From NCBI RefSeq assembly GCF_000744705.1, contig NZ_JQML01000001.1, positions 4,784,017 to 4,848,016 of the forward strand: a stretch of DNA of 64,000 bases, read 5' to 3'. Made by a program: the position numbers and the translations under genes. This document shows, in pieces, positions 17,708-26,005 of this stretch (the first letter of the stretch is position 1; every line of letters starts with the position of its first letter). The notes under the pieces are model-generated. The model saw only the letters and a program-made list of their open reading frames with translations, made no database searches and was not told the DNA's origin. The stretch comes from Streptacidiphilus albus JL83. Its GTDB lineage: Bacteria > Actinomycetota > Actinomycetes > Streptomycetales > Streptomycetaceae.

Positions 17708-18870
17708 CGTCGCTCCTCCAGCGGCAGAACGGCCGACACCGTCCAGCCCGCGCCCTCGGACCCCGCACCGGGACCGGGACCGGCGTACAGCGTCCCGCCC
17801 AGCGCCTCGACCCGCTCGCGCATCCCGATCAGCCCGAACCCACCCGGCCGCGGCGGGCGCACGGACACCGGCGGGGCGTCGTCCCGCACCTCCACCGCGA
17901 CCCCGGCGTCCACCCGGCGGACGCTGACGACCGCCGAACGCGCGTGAGCGGCATGGCGGGCGATATTGGTGAGGCCCTCCTGGACGATCCGATGGACGGT
18001 GCTGGTCACCTCCGGCGGCCAGTCCGCGGTACCGGTCGGCTGGTCGAGCCGCACCGCCGGACCGTGTCCCTCGAAGCGGCGGACCAGGTCGACGAGTTGC
18101 TCGGGTCCGGACGCGGTGCCGACCGCGTCCTCGGCGTCCCGCAGCAGGCCCACCACCCGGCGCATCGCGGCCAGTGCCTCGGTCCCCGCCGCCTCGATGC
18201 CGGCCAGCGTGCCGTCCAGCTGTTCGGGGTTCCGTCGGGCGACGATCCGCGCGCCCTGGGCCTGGAGCACCACGCCGGTGATGTGATGAGCCACCACATC
18301 ATGCAACTCCCGTGCCAGAGCCAGTCGTTCGTCGCGGCGCACCGACTCCGCCATGGCCCGGCGGCGATGGTCGCGGAACCGCAGGCCCAGCCCGCAGCCG
18401 AGCCCGACGCACCACAGCTGCAGCCCGATACGGAACGCGGTGGTCGAGGCGCCGGCCGTGTGCTCGACGCCGAACAGGCCGCCCGCGAACAGCGTCACGC
18501 CGCCGAAGGCGACCCCGGCGGCCCGACGGGCCGGCAGCGAGCGGACCGCCGTTCCAGCCAGTACCAGCAGGCCCAGCACCGCCGCTCCCCCCGGCTCGCC
18601 GGGCAGCCCGGCGACCACGGCGACCAGGCCGGCCGTCCCCGCCACGGCCAGCCCGAACACCGGCGCCCACCCCCGGAGCCGGTCGCGCAGCAGCGCGGCG
18701 GCGCAGACCACCACGCCCACAGCGACATCGAACAGCCAGACCCGCCCCTCCCGGGCGTACCGGGCCGCCACCAGGACCAGCACCAGGGCGAGGACCGCGC
18801 CGAGCCCGGCATTCAGCACGGCCCCGAACCGTCGGGCCGGCCGGTCTGCCGCATCCACTACTCCGTTCAC
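17704..18870 (-). CDS. sensor histidine kinase (HisKA_3 type)
   Basis: This 388-residue kinase has about five to six hydrophobic segments in its first 160 residues and a dimerisation/phospho-acceptor helix RELHDVVAHH (His is the phosphosite). The ATPase domain has the N-box QEGLTNIARHA and a glycine motif GGFGLIGMRERV. The start is GTG 18870, giving a normal N-terminus just before the first membrane helix; the frame is open further upstream but that part lacks membrane-protein character. The signal is unknown. It pairs with the response regulator. Confidence 0.88.
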   Translation of the reverse strand: MNGVVDAADRPARRFGAVLNAGLGAVLALVLVLVAARYAREGRVWLFDVAVGVVVCAAALLRDRLRGWAPVFGLAVAGTAGLVAVVAGLPGEPGGAAVLGLLVLAGTAVRSLPARRAAGVAFGGVTLFAGGLFGVEHTAGASTTAFRIGLQLWCVGLGCGLGLRFRDHRRRAMAESVRRDERLALARELHDVVAHHITGVVLQAQGARIVARRNPEQLDGTLAGIEAAGTEALAAMRRVVGLLRDAEDAVGTASGPEQLVDLVRRFEGHGPAVRLDQPTGTADWPPEVTSTVHRIVQEGLTNIARHAAHARSAVVSVRRVDAGVAVEVRDDAPPVSVRPPRPGGFGLIGMRERVEALGGTLYAGPGPGAGSEGAGWTVSAVLPLEERR

Positions 18871-18987
18871 GCCGTCGACGCTACGTGATCCCCCGGGCCG
18901 TCGAACCGGCCGAAAGTACGACTCGGCCCGGCCGAACCGTTCCTTCGGCCGGTGCGGGGGCGGGACCGCCGCCCGGAGGGTGGAGCC

Positions 18988-19242
18988 ATGCCAGCCATCC
19001 ACTCCGCGCTCACCGTGTTCAGCGCGCTCAGCCCGCTCGCCGCCCCGGCCCCGGCGCCGACCACCCAGCGAAGTCCGCTGCTCTACGCCTGGCTCGTGCT
19101 CCAGGCAGTCGTGCTGCTGCTGGTGATCGGCCTGGTGATCCGCCATGTCCGCCGCTTCGCCAGGTCCCGGCGGCCCCACCGCCCGAGCACCGGCCCCGCC
19201 CCGCGGCCGGAGACCCGGGCGCTCGGCAAGCGCAAGCGCTGA
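18988..19242 (+). CDS. small single-pass membrane protein
   Basis: This 84-residue protein starts at ATG 18988 behind GGAGGG. It has a weakly hydrophobic N-terminus, a transmembrane helix (LYAWLVLQAVVLLLVIGLVI) and a basic Pro/Arg-rich cytoplasmic tail ending LGKRKR. It is divergent from the two-component system and could be its target or an accessory protein (inference). No family is recognised. Confidence 0.55.
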   Translation: MPAIHSALTVFSALSPLAAPAPAPTTQRSPLLYAWLVLQAVVLLLVIGLVIRHVRRFARSRRPHRPSTGPAPRPETRALGKRKR

Positions 19243-19338
19243 GCCCGCCGCCACGCCCTCGCCGCGCCCTCGCCGCGCTGCTCGCCGCGCTCCGCTTCGG
19301 CCGGATCCGGGGGCGGCTCGGTCGAGCGGCCGGGCCGG

Positions 19339-19764
19339 TCAGGCGTGGAGCCTGCTCGGCGTGAGGACCAGGGCGACGGAGAAGAGCTCGGCGAACTTCT
19401 CGGGGGTGCCGAACACCACCCCTATCCGCTCCAGGTACTTGGCCGCAAAGGCCGGTTGCTCGTGCGCGGCCGGCTCGTCGTGGCTCTGCCGGAGGGTCCC
19501 CTCGATCCGGACGACGTCCCGGCCGAGGTCGGTGACGTCGAGGGTCAGGCTCACCCGGGGGTTCCCGACGATGTTGCGGAGCTTGGCCTTCCCCGGCTGG
19601 CTGTAGAGCAGGATCGTGCCGTCCTCGCGCAGCAGGAACCAGACCGGGACGCTGGCCGGCTGTCCGTCCGGGCCCACCGTGGTCAGCCAGGCGATGAGGT
19701 TGCTCCGCAGCCGGGCCTCGACCCGTTCGCGCTTGTTCTGAGGAAGTTGCGACGTGAGTCCCAT
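19339..19764 (-). CDS. PPOX-class F420/FMN-dependent oxidoreductase
   Basis: This 141-residue split-barrel flavoprotein is related to pyridoxamine oxidase. It carries IAWLTTVGPDGQPASVPVWF, then YSQPGKAKLRNI, and a VRIEGTL strand, typical of actinobacterial F420- or FMN-binding PPOX proteins. The start is ATG 19764 with GAGGCGGA upstream. The substrate is unknown. It is a single gene with its own promoter space towards the DeoR gene. Confidence 0.82.
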   Translation of the reverse strand: MGLTSQLPQNKRERVEARLRSNLIAWLTTVGPDGQPASVPVWFLLREDGTILLYSQPGKAKLRNIVGNPRVSLTLDVTDLGRDVVRIEGTLRQSHDEPAAHEQPAFAAKYLERIGVVFGTPEKFAELFSVALVLTPSRLHA

Positions 19765-19845
19765 GGTTCCGCCTCTCACTCGGTTTTCGCTCACCTCGAA
19801 GCTACCGCAGGGATCTGACGGACCGTCCGACAATGTTCGGACGGG

Positions 19846-20607
19846 CTAGACGGTCCTGACGACGGTGCCGGCCGCTTCGAGCGCCGCCACCTCGTCGGCG
19901 GGCGCGGCAGTGTCGGTGACGAGGGTGTGCACGAGGGTGGAGGGGCCGACGTAGGCATGGGCGGTGCGGCCGAGTTTGCCGCCGTCGGCGGCGGCGATGA
20001 TGCGGCGGGTGGAGGCGATGATCCCCTTCTTCACTGCCGCGTCGTCGAGGTCGTAGGCGGTCAGGCCCTCGGCGGCGCTCAGGCCGCAGCAGCCGAGGAC
20101 CGCGGTGTCGAAGCGCAGCGCCGCGAGGGAGGCGAGGGTGAGGGGGCCGGTCAGGGCGCCCTCACCGTTGCGGGGCCGTCCGCCGGGCACCATCAGGGCG
20201 GTCGCGGCGGGGGCGTCGCTGAGTGCGTGGATGGCCTGCAAGGACAGGGGCATCACGGTGAGCTGTCGGCCGTGCAGCAGTCGGGCGACCTCCAGGCAGG
20301 TGGTGCCGGTGTCGAGCAGGACGGTCTCGCCGTCCGCGACGAGTCGCGAGACCTCGGCGGCGATCCGGCGCTTGGCGTCGACCGCCTCGTGGGCGCGCAG
20401 GGCGAAGGGCGGCTCCTCGCCGCGCAGCAGCAGGGTGCGCGCCCCGCCACGGAATCGTTCGAGCACGCCCTGCGCGGCCAGGGCGTCCAGATCGCGGCGG
20501 ACGGTCATCTCCGAGGCGCCGGTCAGCTCGGCGAGTTCCGGGACAGTGGCACTGCCCGAGTCCTTCACGGCCCGGGCGATCAGTCGGTGCCGGTCTGCGT
20601 TGCTCAT
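19846..20607 (-). CDS. DeoR-family transcriptional repressor
   Basis: This 253-residue protein has an N-terminal DeoR winged helix (VPELAELTGASEMTVRRDLD) and a C-terminal sugar-phosphate sensor domain with DTGTTCLEVARLL and the KKGIIASTRRIIAAADGGKLG block. It is divergent from an MFS transporter and a HAD phosphatase gene. TGTTCG half-sites lie between them. It probably represses that operon until a phosphorylated sugar binds (inference). The start is ATG 20607. Confidence 0.9.
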   Translation of the reverse strand: MSNADRHRLIARAVKDSGSATVPELAELTGASEMTVRRDLDALAAQGVLERFRGGARTLLLRGEEPPFALRAHEAVDAKRRIAAEVSRLVADGETVLLDTGTTCLEVARLLHGRQLTVMPLSLQAIHALSDAPAATALMVPGGRPRNGEGALTGPLTLASLAALRFDTAVLGCCGLSAAEGLTAYDLDDAAVKKGIIASTRRIIAAADGGKLGRTAHAYVGPSTLVHTLVTDTAAPADEVAALEAAGTVVRTV

Positions 20608-20632
20608 ACCGCGATTGAACACCACCCTGGAA

Positions 20633-20683
20633 CGAACAGGCAATATGTTCGCAGAGTGGCTTTCCAAACACTTATCTTGTTCG
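20633..20683. promoter_or_regulatory. putative DeoR operator
   Basis: CGAACA (20633-20638) and TGTTCG (20646-20651) form a perfect inverted repeat with a 7-base spacer, and a third TGTTCG lies at 20678-20683, 14 bases before the MFS start codon. The position between the divergent DeoR and MFS genes supports an operator role. Confidence 0.6.
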
Positions 20684-20696
20684 TTACGGTGGTCGC

Positions 20697-21935
20697 ATGG
20701 AACGTTCACTGCGAGCCGCCCGCGTGGCGACCTTCGTCTACTTCGTCCTCGACGGCACCTTGATGGGCATGTGGCTGGTGCAGATCCCCGCCGTCGAGAA
20801 GCGCGTGGGCATCAGCAACGCGACGCTGGGAAGCCTGCTGGTGCTCCTCGGCCTCGGCGCCTTCCTCGGCATGCAGGTCGCCGGCCGGTTGGCCGACCGG
20901 TTCGGCACGCGCCTCGTGGTCCCCGCCTCGGCCGTGCTGTGCGGTGCGTCGCTGGTACTGCCGGGCCTGGCCCGGGAGCCCTGGGCGCTGGCCGGCGCGC
21001 TGCTGGTGTTCGGCTTCGGCAACGGCTGCCTGGACGTGAGCATGAACGCCCATGCCGTGCACGTGGAGAAGGCCTACAACCGCCCCGTCATGTCCGCCTT
21101 CCACGCCACCTTCTCGGTCGGCGGGGTCATCGCCGCGCTCGTCGGGGCCCGGGCGGCCGGCGCGGGGATGAGTCCCGCCGCGATCCTCGGCGCCTCGGGA
21201 GCCGTGGGCATCGTCGTCGCCCTGCTCGCGGCCCGCAGCCTGCTGGCGACCGTACCGGCCTCGCCCGGACCCGTGGCCGGGCCCGGAGCAACGGCCCTGG
21301 AAGGCATGGGGGAACCGGCGGCGAAGCGGCGTACCGCCCCCCGACGCATCTGGATCCTCGCCGCCCTGGCACTGATGTGCATGCTCTGCGAGGGCGTCGC
21401 CAACGACTGGAGTGCGCTGGAGGCGAAGAACATCCTCGGTGCCCCCGCAGCCACCGCCTCGTTCGCCTACGGCACCTACGCCGCGGCCATGACCATCGGC
21501 AGGCTGCTGGCCGATCGCGTCTCCCGGCGATTCGGGTCGGCAGCCGTCCTGCGCTACGGCGCGGCCGCCGGCGCCGTCGGCCTCACGGTCGTGGCCTTCT
21601 CCCCGTGGATCTGGACGGCCCTGGTGGGCTGGGCGGTGTTCGGCCTGGGCCTGTCCGGCTGCGTCCCGCAGTTGTTCAGCGCCGCCGGGCACACGGATCC
21701 CGCCGCCGCGGGCGCCAACGTCTCCCGGGTCGCCGGCCTCGGCTACCTCGGGATGCTCGCCGGCCCGGCGCTGATCGGCTGGATGACCCGGCTCATGGGG
21801 CTCAACCACACGTTCCTGCTTCCGGCGCTGCTGTTGGTGGTCGCCGCCGTCGCCGCCGGGATCCTGCGCACCGGAGCCCAGCGGGAGTCCGAACCCGAGC
21901 CGGAACCCGAGACCGAACCGGCGCAGTGCCCTTGA
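20697..21935 (+). CDS. MFS transporter (YbjJ-like subfamily)
   Basis: This 412-residue, roughly twelve-helix transporter has the MFS loop GRLADRFGTR and the SMNAHAVHVEKAYNR motif, making it a paralogue of the transporter at 6297. The C-terminus ends in a Glu/Pro-rich tail. The HAD phosphatase gene starts 31 bases downstream, and the DeoR repressor is divergent upstream. Together they look like uptake or export plus dephosphorylation of a sugar compound, as in the E. coli ybjI-ybjJ neighbourhood (analogy). Confidence 0.85.
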   Translation: MERSLRAARVATFVYFVLDGTLMGMWLVQIPAVEKRVGISNATLGSLLVLLGLGAFLGMQVAGRLADRFGTRLVVPASAVLCGASLVLPGLAREPWALAGALLVFGFGNGCLDVSMNAHAVHVEKAYNRPVMSAFHATFSVGGVIAALVGARAAGAGMSPAAILGASGAVGIVVALLAARSLLATVPASPGPVAGPGATALEGMGEPAAKRRTAPRRIWILAALALMCMLCEGVANDWSALEAKNILGAPAATASFAYGTYAAAMTIGRLLADRVSRRFGSAAVLRYGAAAGAVGLTVVAFSPWIWTALVGWAVFGLGLSGCVPQLFSAAGHTDPAAAGANVSRVAGLGYLGMLAGPALIGWMTRLMGLNHTFLLPALLLVVAAVAAGILRTGAQRESEPEPEPETEPAQCP

Positions 21936-21966
21936 ACGTTCGTCGCCGCACTGGAAAGGAGTCGCC

Positions 21967-22611
21967 ATGGCCGCCGGCCATCGGATCGTGCTGTTCGACC
22001 TCTTCGGGGTGATCGCCCTGCAGCAGCGCCCGGGCTCCCTCGCCCGGATGGCCGCCTGCTGCAACGCGCCCACGGACGCCTTCACCACGGCCTACTGGGA
22101 GCTGCGCCCGCCCTACGACGCCGGACGGCAGTCCGCGCCGGAGTACTGGGCCGGGGTCCTACGGCTGCTCTCACGTCCTGCCGATCCCGGCACGACGGAG
22201 GAGTTGCGGCTCGCCGACATCGACAGCTGGTCACGCGTCGACCGGCGCATGGTCTCCTTCACCCGATCCCTGCGCAGCCGCGCCCGAGTCGCCGTGCTCT
22301 CCAACATTCCCGCGGACCACGCGGACGCCTTCCTCGCGGCCCAGCCCTGGATGCACAGCCTCGACCTCCTCGCCCTCTCCGGGAAGATCAACACGGCCAA
22401 GCCGGAACCGGCCGCGTTCCACCACTGCATCAACGCCCTGCACGCCGCCCCAGCCGACTTCCTCTTCGTCGACGACCGTGCGGAGAACGTCGGCGCCGCA
22501 CGGGCCGTCGGCATGACGGCACACGTCTTCACCGGACTCGACGACCTGGTGGAGGTCATCGACAGCTGGCTGGCGACCGGTGCCGGGTCGCCCACGGCAT
22601 CCCGGCACTGA
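21967..22611 (+). CDS. HAD-IA family hydrolase
   Basis: This 214-residue protein has motif I VLFDLFGVI, motif II VLSNIP, a motif III lysine in NTAKPEPAAF, and motif IV FLFVDDRAENV. The second motif-I aspartate is replaced by Phe, a variation seen in YihX-like and DFGGV-type HAD proteins. ATG 21967 follows GGAAAGGAG. It is the second gene of the DeoR-controlled MFS operon and probably dephosphorylates a sugar phosphate or related ligand (inference). Confidence 0.8.
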   Translation: MAAGHRIVLFDLFGVIALQQRPGSLARMAACCNAPTDAFTTAYWELRPPYDAGRQSAPEYWAGVLRLLSRPADPGTTEELRLADIDSWSRVDRRMVSFTRSLRSRARVAVLSNIPADHADAFLAAQPWMHSLDLLALSGKINTAKPEPAAFHHCINALHAAPADFLFVDDRAENVGAARAVGMTAHVFTGLDDLVEVIDSWLATGAGSPTASRH

Positions 22612-22633
22612 CCTCACCGGCGACCACATGGCG

Positions 22634-25516
22634 TCAGCTCTGTGCCATGTCCACGAAGCGCGAGTAGTGCCCCTGGAAGGCCACGGTGATCGTCGCCGTG
22701 GGTCCGTTACGGTGCTTGGCCACAATCAGGTCAGCCTCGCCGGCACGCGGCGACTCCTTCTCGTAGGCGTCCTCCCGGTGCAGCAGGATGACCATGTCCG
22801 CGTCCTGCTCGATGCTGCCGGATTCGCGCAGGTCGGAGACCATGGGGCGCTTGTCGGTGCGCTGTTCCGGGCCACGGTTCAGCTGGGACAGCGCGATGAC
22901 CGGGAGTTCCAGTTCCTTTGCGAGCAGCTTGAGGTTTCGCGACATCTCGGAGACCTCCTGCTGCCGGCTCTCCGGTCGGCGCGAACCGCCCGCCTGCATC
23001 AGCTGGAGGTAGTCGATGACGACCAGGCGCAGGTCGTTCCGCTGCTTGAGCCGCCGGCACTTGGCCCGGATCTCCATCATCGACAGATTGGGGGAGTCGT
23101 CGATGTAGAGCGGGGCGTCGTTCAGCTCCGGCATCCGCCGGGCCAGCCGGGTCCAGTCCTCATCGGTCATGTTCCCGGAGCGCATGTGGTGCAGGGCGAC
23201 CCGGGCCTCGGCCGAGAGCAGTCGCATGGCGATCTCGTTGCGGCCCATCTCCAGTGAGAAGAACACACTCGGGATCTTGTGCTTGACCGAGCAGGACCGG
23301 GCGAAGTCCAGGGCCAGCGTCGAATTGTGAACGATGATGTCGTTCGCCACGAAGTTGTGCGTCCCGTCGACCGTCAGGTCGTAGACCTCGGCCTCGCCGT
23401 CCGGCAGCACCGACTCGACCCGGTCCCACTGGACGTCCGAGGTCGCGATGGACGCGAGCAGCTGCGACTCGAGCGCCTTGGCCAGTTCGAGCAGCCGATG
23501 GCGGCTCAGCTGCTGCCCCACATGCCAGTTGTGGTTGCGCGGACGTCCGGTGCGCTCGCTGATCTCCGACCAGCTGCGATCGCCCTTCTCCTCCTTGACC
23601 GACTCCCAGACCTCGCCCGGGACCAGGTCGAGGTCGGGCTGCCCGGTCCTCTCGCCGCAGGCCGCCAGAGCCTCAGCGACCTGGCGCTCCTTGGCGAAGA
23701 TGCCGACGCGGGCCGCGAACACACGGATCTGGTCGATGTCGTGGATCAGCACCTGGTAGGCGACCCGCCGCTCGCCCTCGTAGGCCACCGTCCGGCGCAC
23801 CGTCCTGGCCACGATGCCGAGGCGCAGCAGCAACTGAGCCACGTCCCGCGCCAGCCGCTCGCTGACGGAGCAGTAGCCGATCTGGGGTTGGCTGCCCGGC
23901 TTCGAGACCGAGGCCCATCCGTCCGTGGCGTAGAGGCGCGAGAGGAAGAGCGCGATCTGCTGCTCGGGGAGCCGGAAGAAGACCTCGGGCACGAACGTGC
24001 TGTGGCTGTCCGTCCCCATCAGCCCCCAGGCCCTGAGCTGCGAAGTCAACGGGTTCGCGCCCGGGGTGGCAGCGGAGAAGGCCACCCTGGAGGGATGCTC
24101 GTGCTCCGTCACCCCGAAGAGCCGGCAGTCCGCGTCGCTGCATCGACGCGGCACCGAGAGGTGTGTCCGCAGCAGCGCCTCCCCCGCCCAGCGCGCGGCA
24201 TCATTCCGGATCGACTCCGACCCGGACGTGAGTTCCGGGGTCCGGCCACGCAGACATCCATCGCCCAGGAGGTAGCCGGTCAGGGCCACCAGCGCGCTGG
24301 ACAGCTCCGCCGAGGGCAGACACGGCAGGGTCCGCGCGACGGCGATGCGGTCGCCGATCCGCAGTTCCTCCAGCGGCACCCACCCCCGCAGCGTCCGGAA
24401 CGGATGGTTCCCGGTCGCCGAGATGCTCCTCCCCAGCTGTGTCGTCAGCTTGAACACCGAGCGGCGCCCGTTGTGGAGGAAGTCCGAGGGCCGGACAGCC
24501 TCCAGCCCCCAGTCGTCTGTCAGCGTGTGAACTTCCAGTCGCTCACCGGCTTGGCCCCGGCGGACGAAGTCCTTGACCGCGATCCGTTCGCCGGTGCTCG
24601 CCTCCACCAGAACAGTTTCGCCATGCACGCACTTGCCCATGGCGGGGCGGGCCGCGACGACGATCATCTGGCCCGGGTGGAGGCCGTTGGTCAGGGCGTC
24701 GAGGTCGGCGAAGCCGGTGGGGACGCCGGACATCTGGCCGCTGCGCGAACCGATCGACTCGATCTCGTCGAGGGCGCCCTCCATGATGTCGCCGAGCGGC
24801 GCGTAGTCCTCGTTGGTGCGCTGCTCGGTGACGGCGTAGATCTCCGCCTGGGCGGCGTTGACGATCTCGTCGACGTCGCCCTCGGAGGCGTATCCCATCT
24901 GGGCGATCCTGGTGCCCGCCTCGACCAGCCGGCGCAGCACCGCGCGCTCGTGCACGATCTCGGCGTAGTACTCGGCGTTGGCGGCCGTGGGGACGGAGTT
25001 GACCAGGGTGTGCAGATAGGAGGGGCCGCCGACGCGGGTGATCTCGCCGCGCTTGACCAGCTCGCTGGCGACGGTGATCGGGTCGGCCGGCTCGCCGCGG
25101 GCGTAGAGGTCGAGGATCGCGCCGTGGATCAGCTCGTGGGCGGGGCGGTAGTAGTCGGCCGGCTTGATGACCTCGACGACGTCGGCGATGGCGTCCTTGG
25201 ACAGCAGCATGCCGCCGAGGACGGACTGCTCGGCGGCCAGGTCCTGCGGGGGGACCCGCTCGTAGTCGGCCGCCGCGCCCTTGTCCTCGTAGCCGTCGCC
25301 GCCGCGGCCACCCCGGCCGCCGCCCTTGCCGCCGCCGCCGTTGCCGTTGCCGGAGGAACCGTAGGAGGAACGGTCCGCCGCGCTCCCGCCACCGTTCCCG
25401 CCACCGGCCCGCTTGAAGGGCAGCCGGTCACCGGCCCCGCCGGGCTCGGGCGGGGGCGGCCACTCCTCGTCGGGCGGCGGCACGTCGTCGTGGTCGTCGT
25501 ACGGAACGTCGCTCAT
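22634..25516 (-). CDS. dnaB: replicative DNA helicase DnaB, precursor with intein
   Basis: The 960-residue precursor splices to a helicase of about 524 residues. The N-terminal 85 residues are a Gly/Ser/Asp-rich extension, followed by the DnaB N-terminal domain (VPPQDLAAEQSVLGGMLLS) and the RecA-like domain. Walker A ARPAMGK/STLALD is interrupted after GK by a 436-residue intein. Walker B is LVVIDYLQLM, and the C-terminal motif is LSQLNRGPEQR. It unwinds the fork and loads primase. It lies upstream of the rpsF-ssb-rpsR-rplI genes on the same strand, separated from them by the plus-strand MATE gene and the GNAT-like gene. The start is ATG 25516. The helicase is inactive unless the intein is removed, because the P-loop is split. 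Confidence 0.97.
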   Translation of the reverse strand: MSDVPYDDHDDVPPPDEEWPPPPEPGGAGDRLPFKRAGGGNGGGSAADRSSYGSSGNGNGGGGKGGGRGGRGGDGYEDKGAAADYERVPPQDLAAEQSVLGGMLLSKDAIADVVEVIKPADYYRPAHELIHGAILDLYARGEPADPITVASELVKRGEITRVGGPSYLHTLVNSVPTAANAEYYAEIVHERAVLRRLVEAGTRIAQMGYASEGDVDEIVNAAQAEIYAVTEQRTNEDYAPLGDIMEGALDEIESIGSRSGQMSGVPTGFADLDALTNGLHPGQMIVVAARPAMGKCVHGETVLVEASTGERIAVKDFVRRGQAGERLEVHTLTDDWGLEAVRPSDFLHNGRRSVFKLTTQLGRSISATGNHPFRTLRGWVPLEELRIGDRIAVARTLPCLPSAELSSALVALTGYLLGDGCLRGRTPELTSGSESIRNDAARWAGEALLRTHLSVPRRCSDADCRLFGVTEHEHPSRVAFSAATPGANPLTSQLRAWGLMGTDSHSTFVPEVFFRLPEQQIALFLSRLYATDGWASVSKPGSQPQIGYCSVSERLARDVAQLLLRLGIVARTVRRTVAYEGERRVAYQVLIHDIDQIRVFAARVGIFAKERQVAEALAACGERTGQPDLDLVPGEVWESVKEEKGDRSWSEISERTGRPRNHNWHVGQQLSRHRLLELAKALESQLLASIATSDVQWDRVESVLPDGEAEVYDLTVDGTHNFVANDIIVHNSTLALDFARSCSVKHKIPSVFFSLEMGRNEIAMRLLSAEARVALHHMRSGNMTDEDWTRLARRMPELNDAPLYIDDSPNLSMMEIRAKCRRLKQRNDLRLVVIDYLQLMQAGGSRRPESRQQEVSEMSRNLKLLAKELELPVIALSQLNRGPEQRTDKRPMVSDLRESGSIEQDADMVILLHREDAYEKESPRAGEADLIVAKHRNGPTATITVAFQGHYSRFVDMAQS
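23324..24631 (-). mobile_element. LAGLIDADG-type intein inserted in the DnaB P-loop
   Basis: The element is exactly 1,308 bp (436 codons, precursor residues 296-731), inserted in frame between Lys and Ser of the Walker A motif. It starts with Cys (CVHGETVLVEASTGE) and ends in His-Asn (FVANDIIVHN), with Ser as the first C-extein residue, so all splicing residues are present. A block-B-like GNHPFRT and two LAGLIDADG-like segments (LTGYLLGDGC and FLSRLYATDG) indicate a homing endonuclease domain that may still be active. Its composition is slightly less G/C-extreme than the host gene by eye. Confidence 0.95.
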
Positions 25517-26005
25517 CGCGTACCCCTGCCCGGGGTCGTCCCGTATGCCTCGCCCATCGTGCGCCTCCCGTGCCGAGCCCTGCTGGTCGTTCCACGCGAC
25601 CGCCCGGGGAGGGCGCTCGCGTCACCTCTTCTATACGGCACCGCTCTGACAAAACGGTTCCCTGCGCGCAGGTGCGGCGCGTCGGCAGACCGCCCACGCT
25701 AAGGGGGAAAACGCCCGCCGTCCAAGGCGGTTATCCACAGGGGGTGTGGATGAACGGGCAACGGCTGTGGAGAACTGCCCCGAAGCTGTGCACGACGCGG
25801 GGGACAACCTGTGGACAACCCGCCGCTCCGCTCACAAGCACCGCCCTGACCTGCTATGACTCCACCCTGGACACCCGCGTGAGAAAAACTTCACGAAGCC
25901 TGCGAAGTCCACGACCAGGGGTGCGCGAACCGCTACGGGGCGCAGTGAAATGTAATGACCAGTTCCCTCTTGCACTGCTTACTTGTGGATGACTACGGTA
26001 GGATC
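25517..26005. promoter_or_regulatory. dnaB/MATE divergent intergenic region with DnaA boxes
   Basis: This gap of about 490 bases holds the dnaB promoter and several DnaA-box matches: TTATCCACA (25731-25739, perfect), TGTGGACAA (25810-25818, a perfect box on the minus strand), TGTGGATGA (25984-25992, one mismatch) and partial TGTGGAT/TGTGGA elements around 25745-25772. The cluster suggests DnaA binding upstream of the helicase gene. No RNA gene is seen. Confidence 0.6.
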
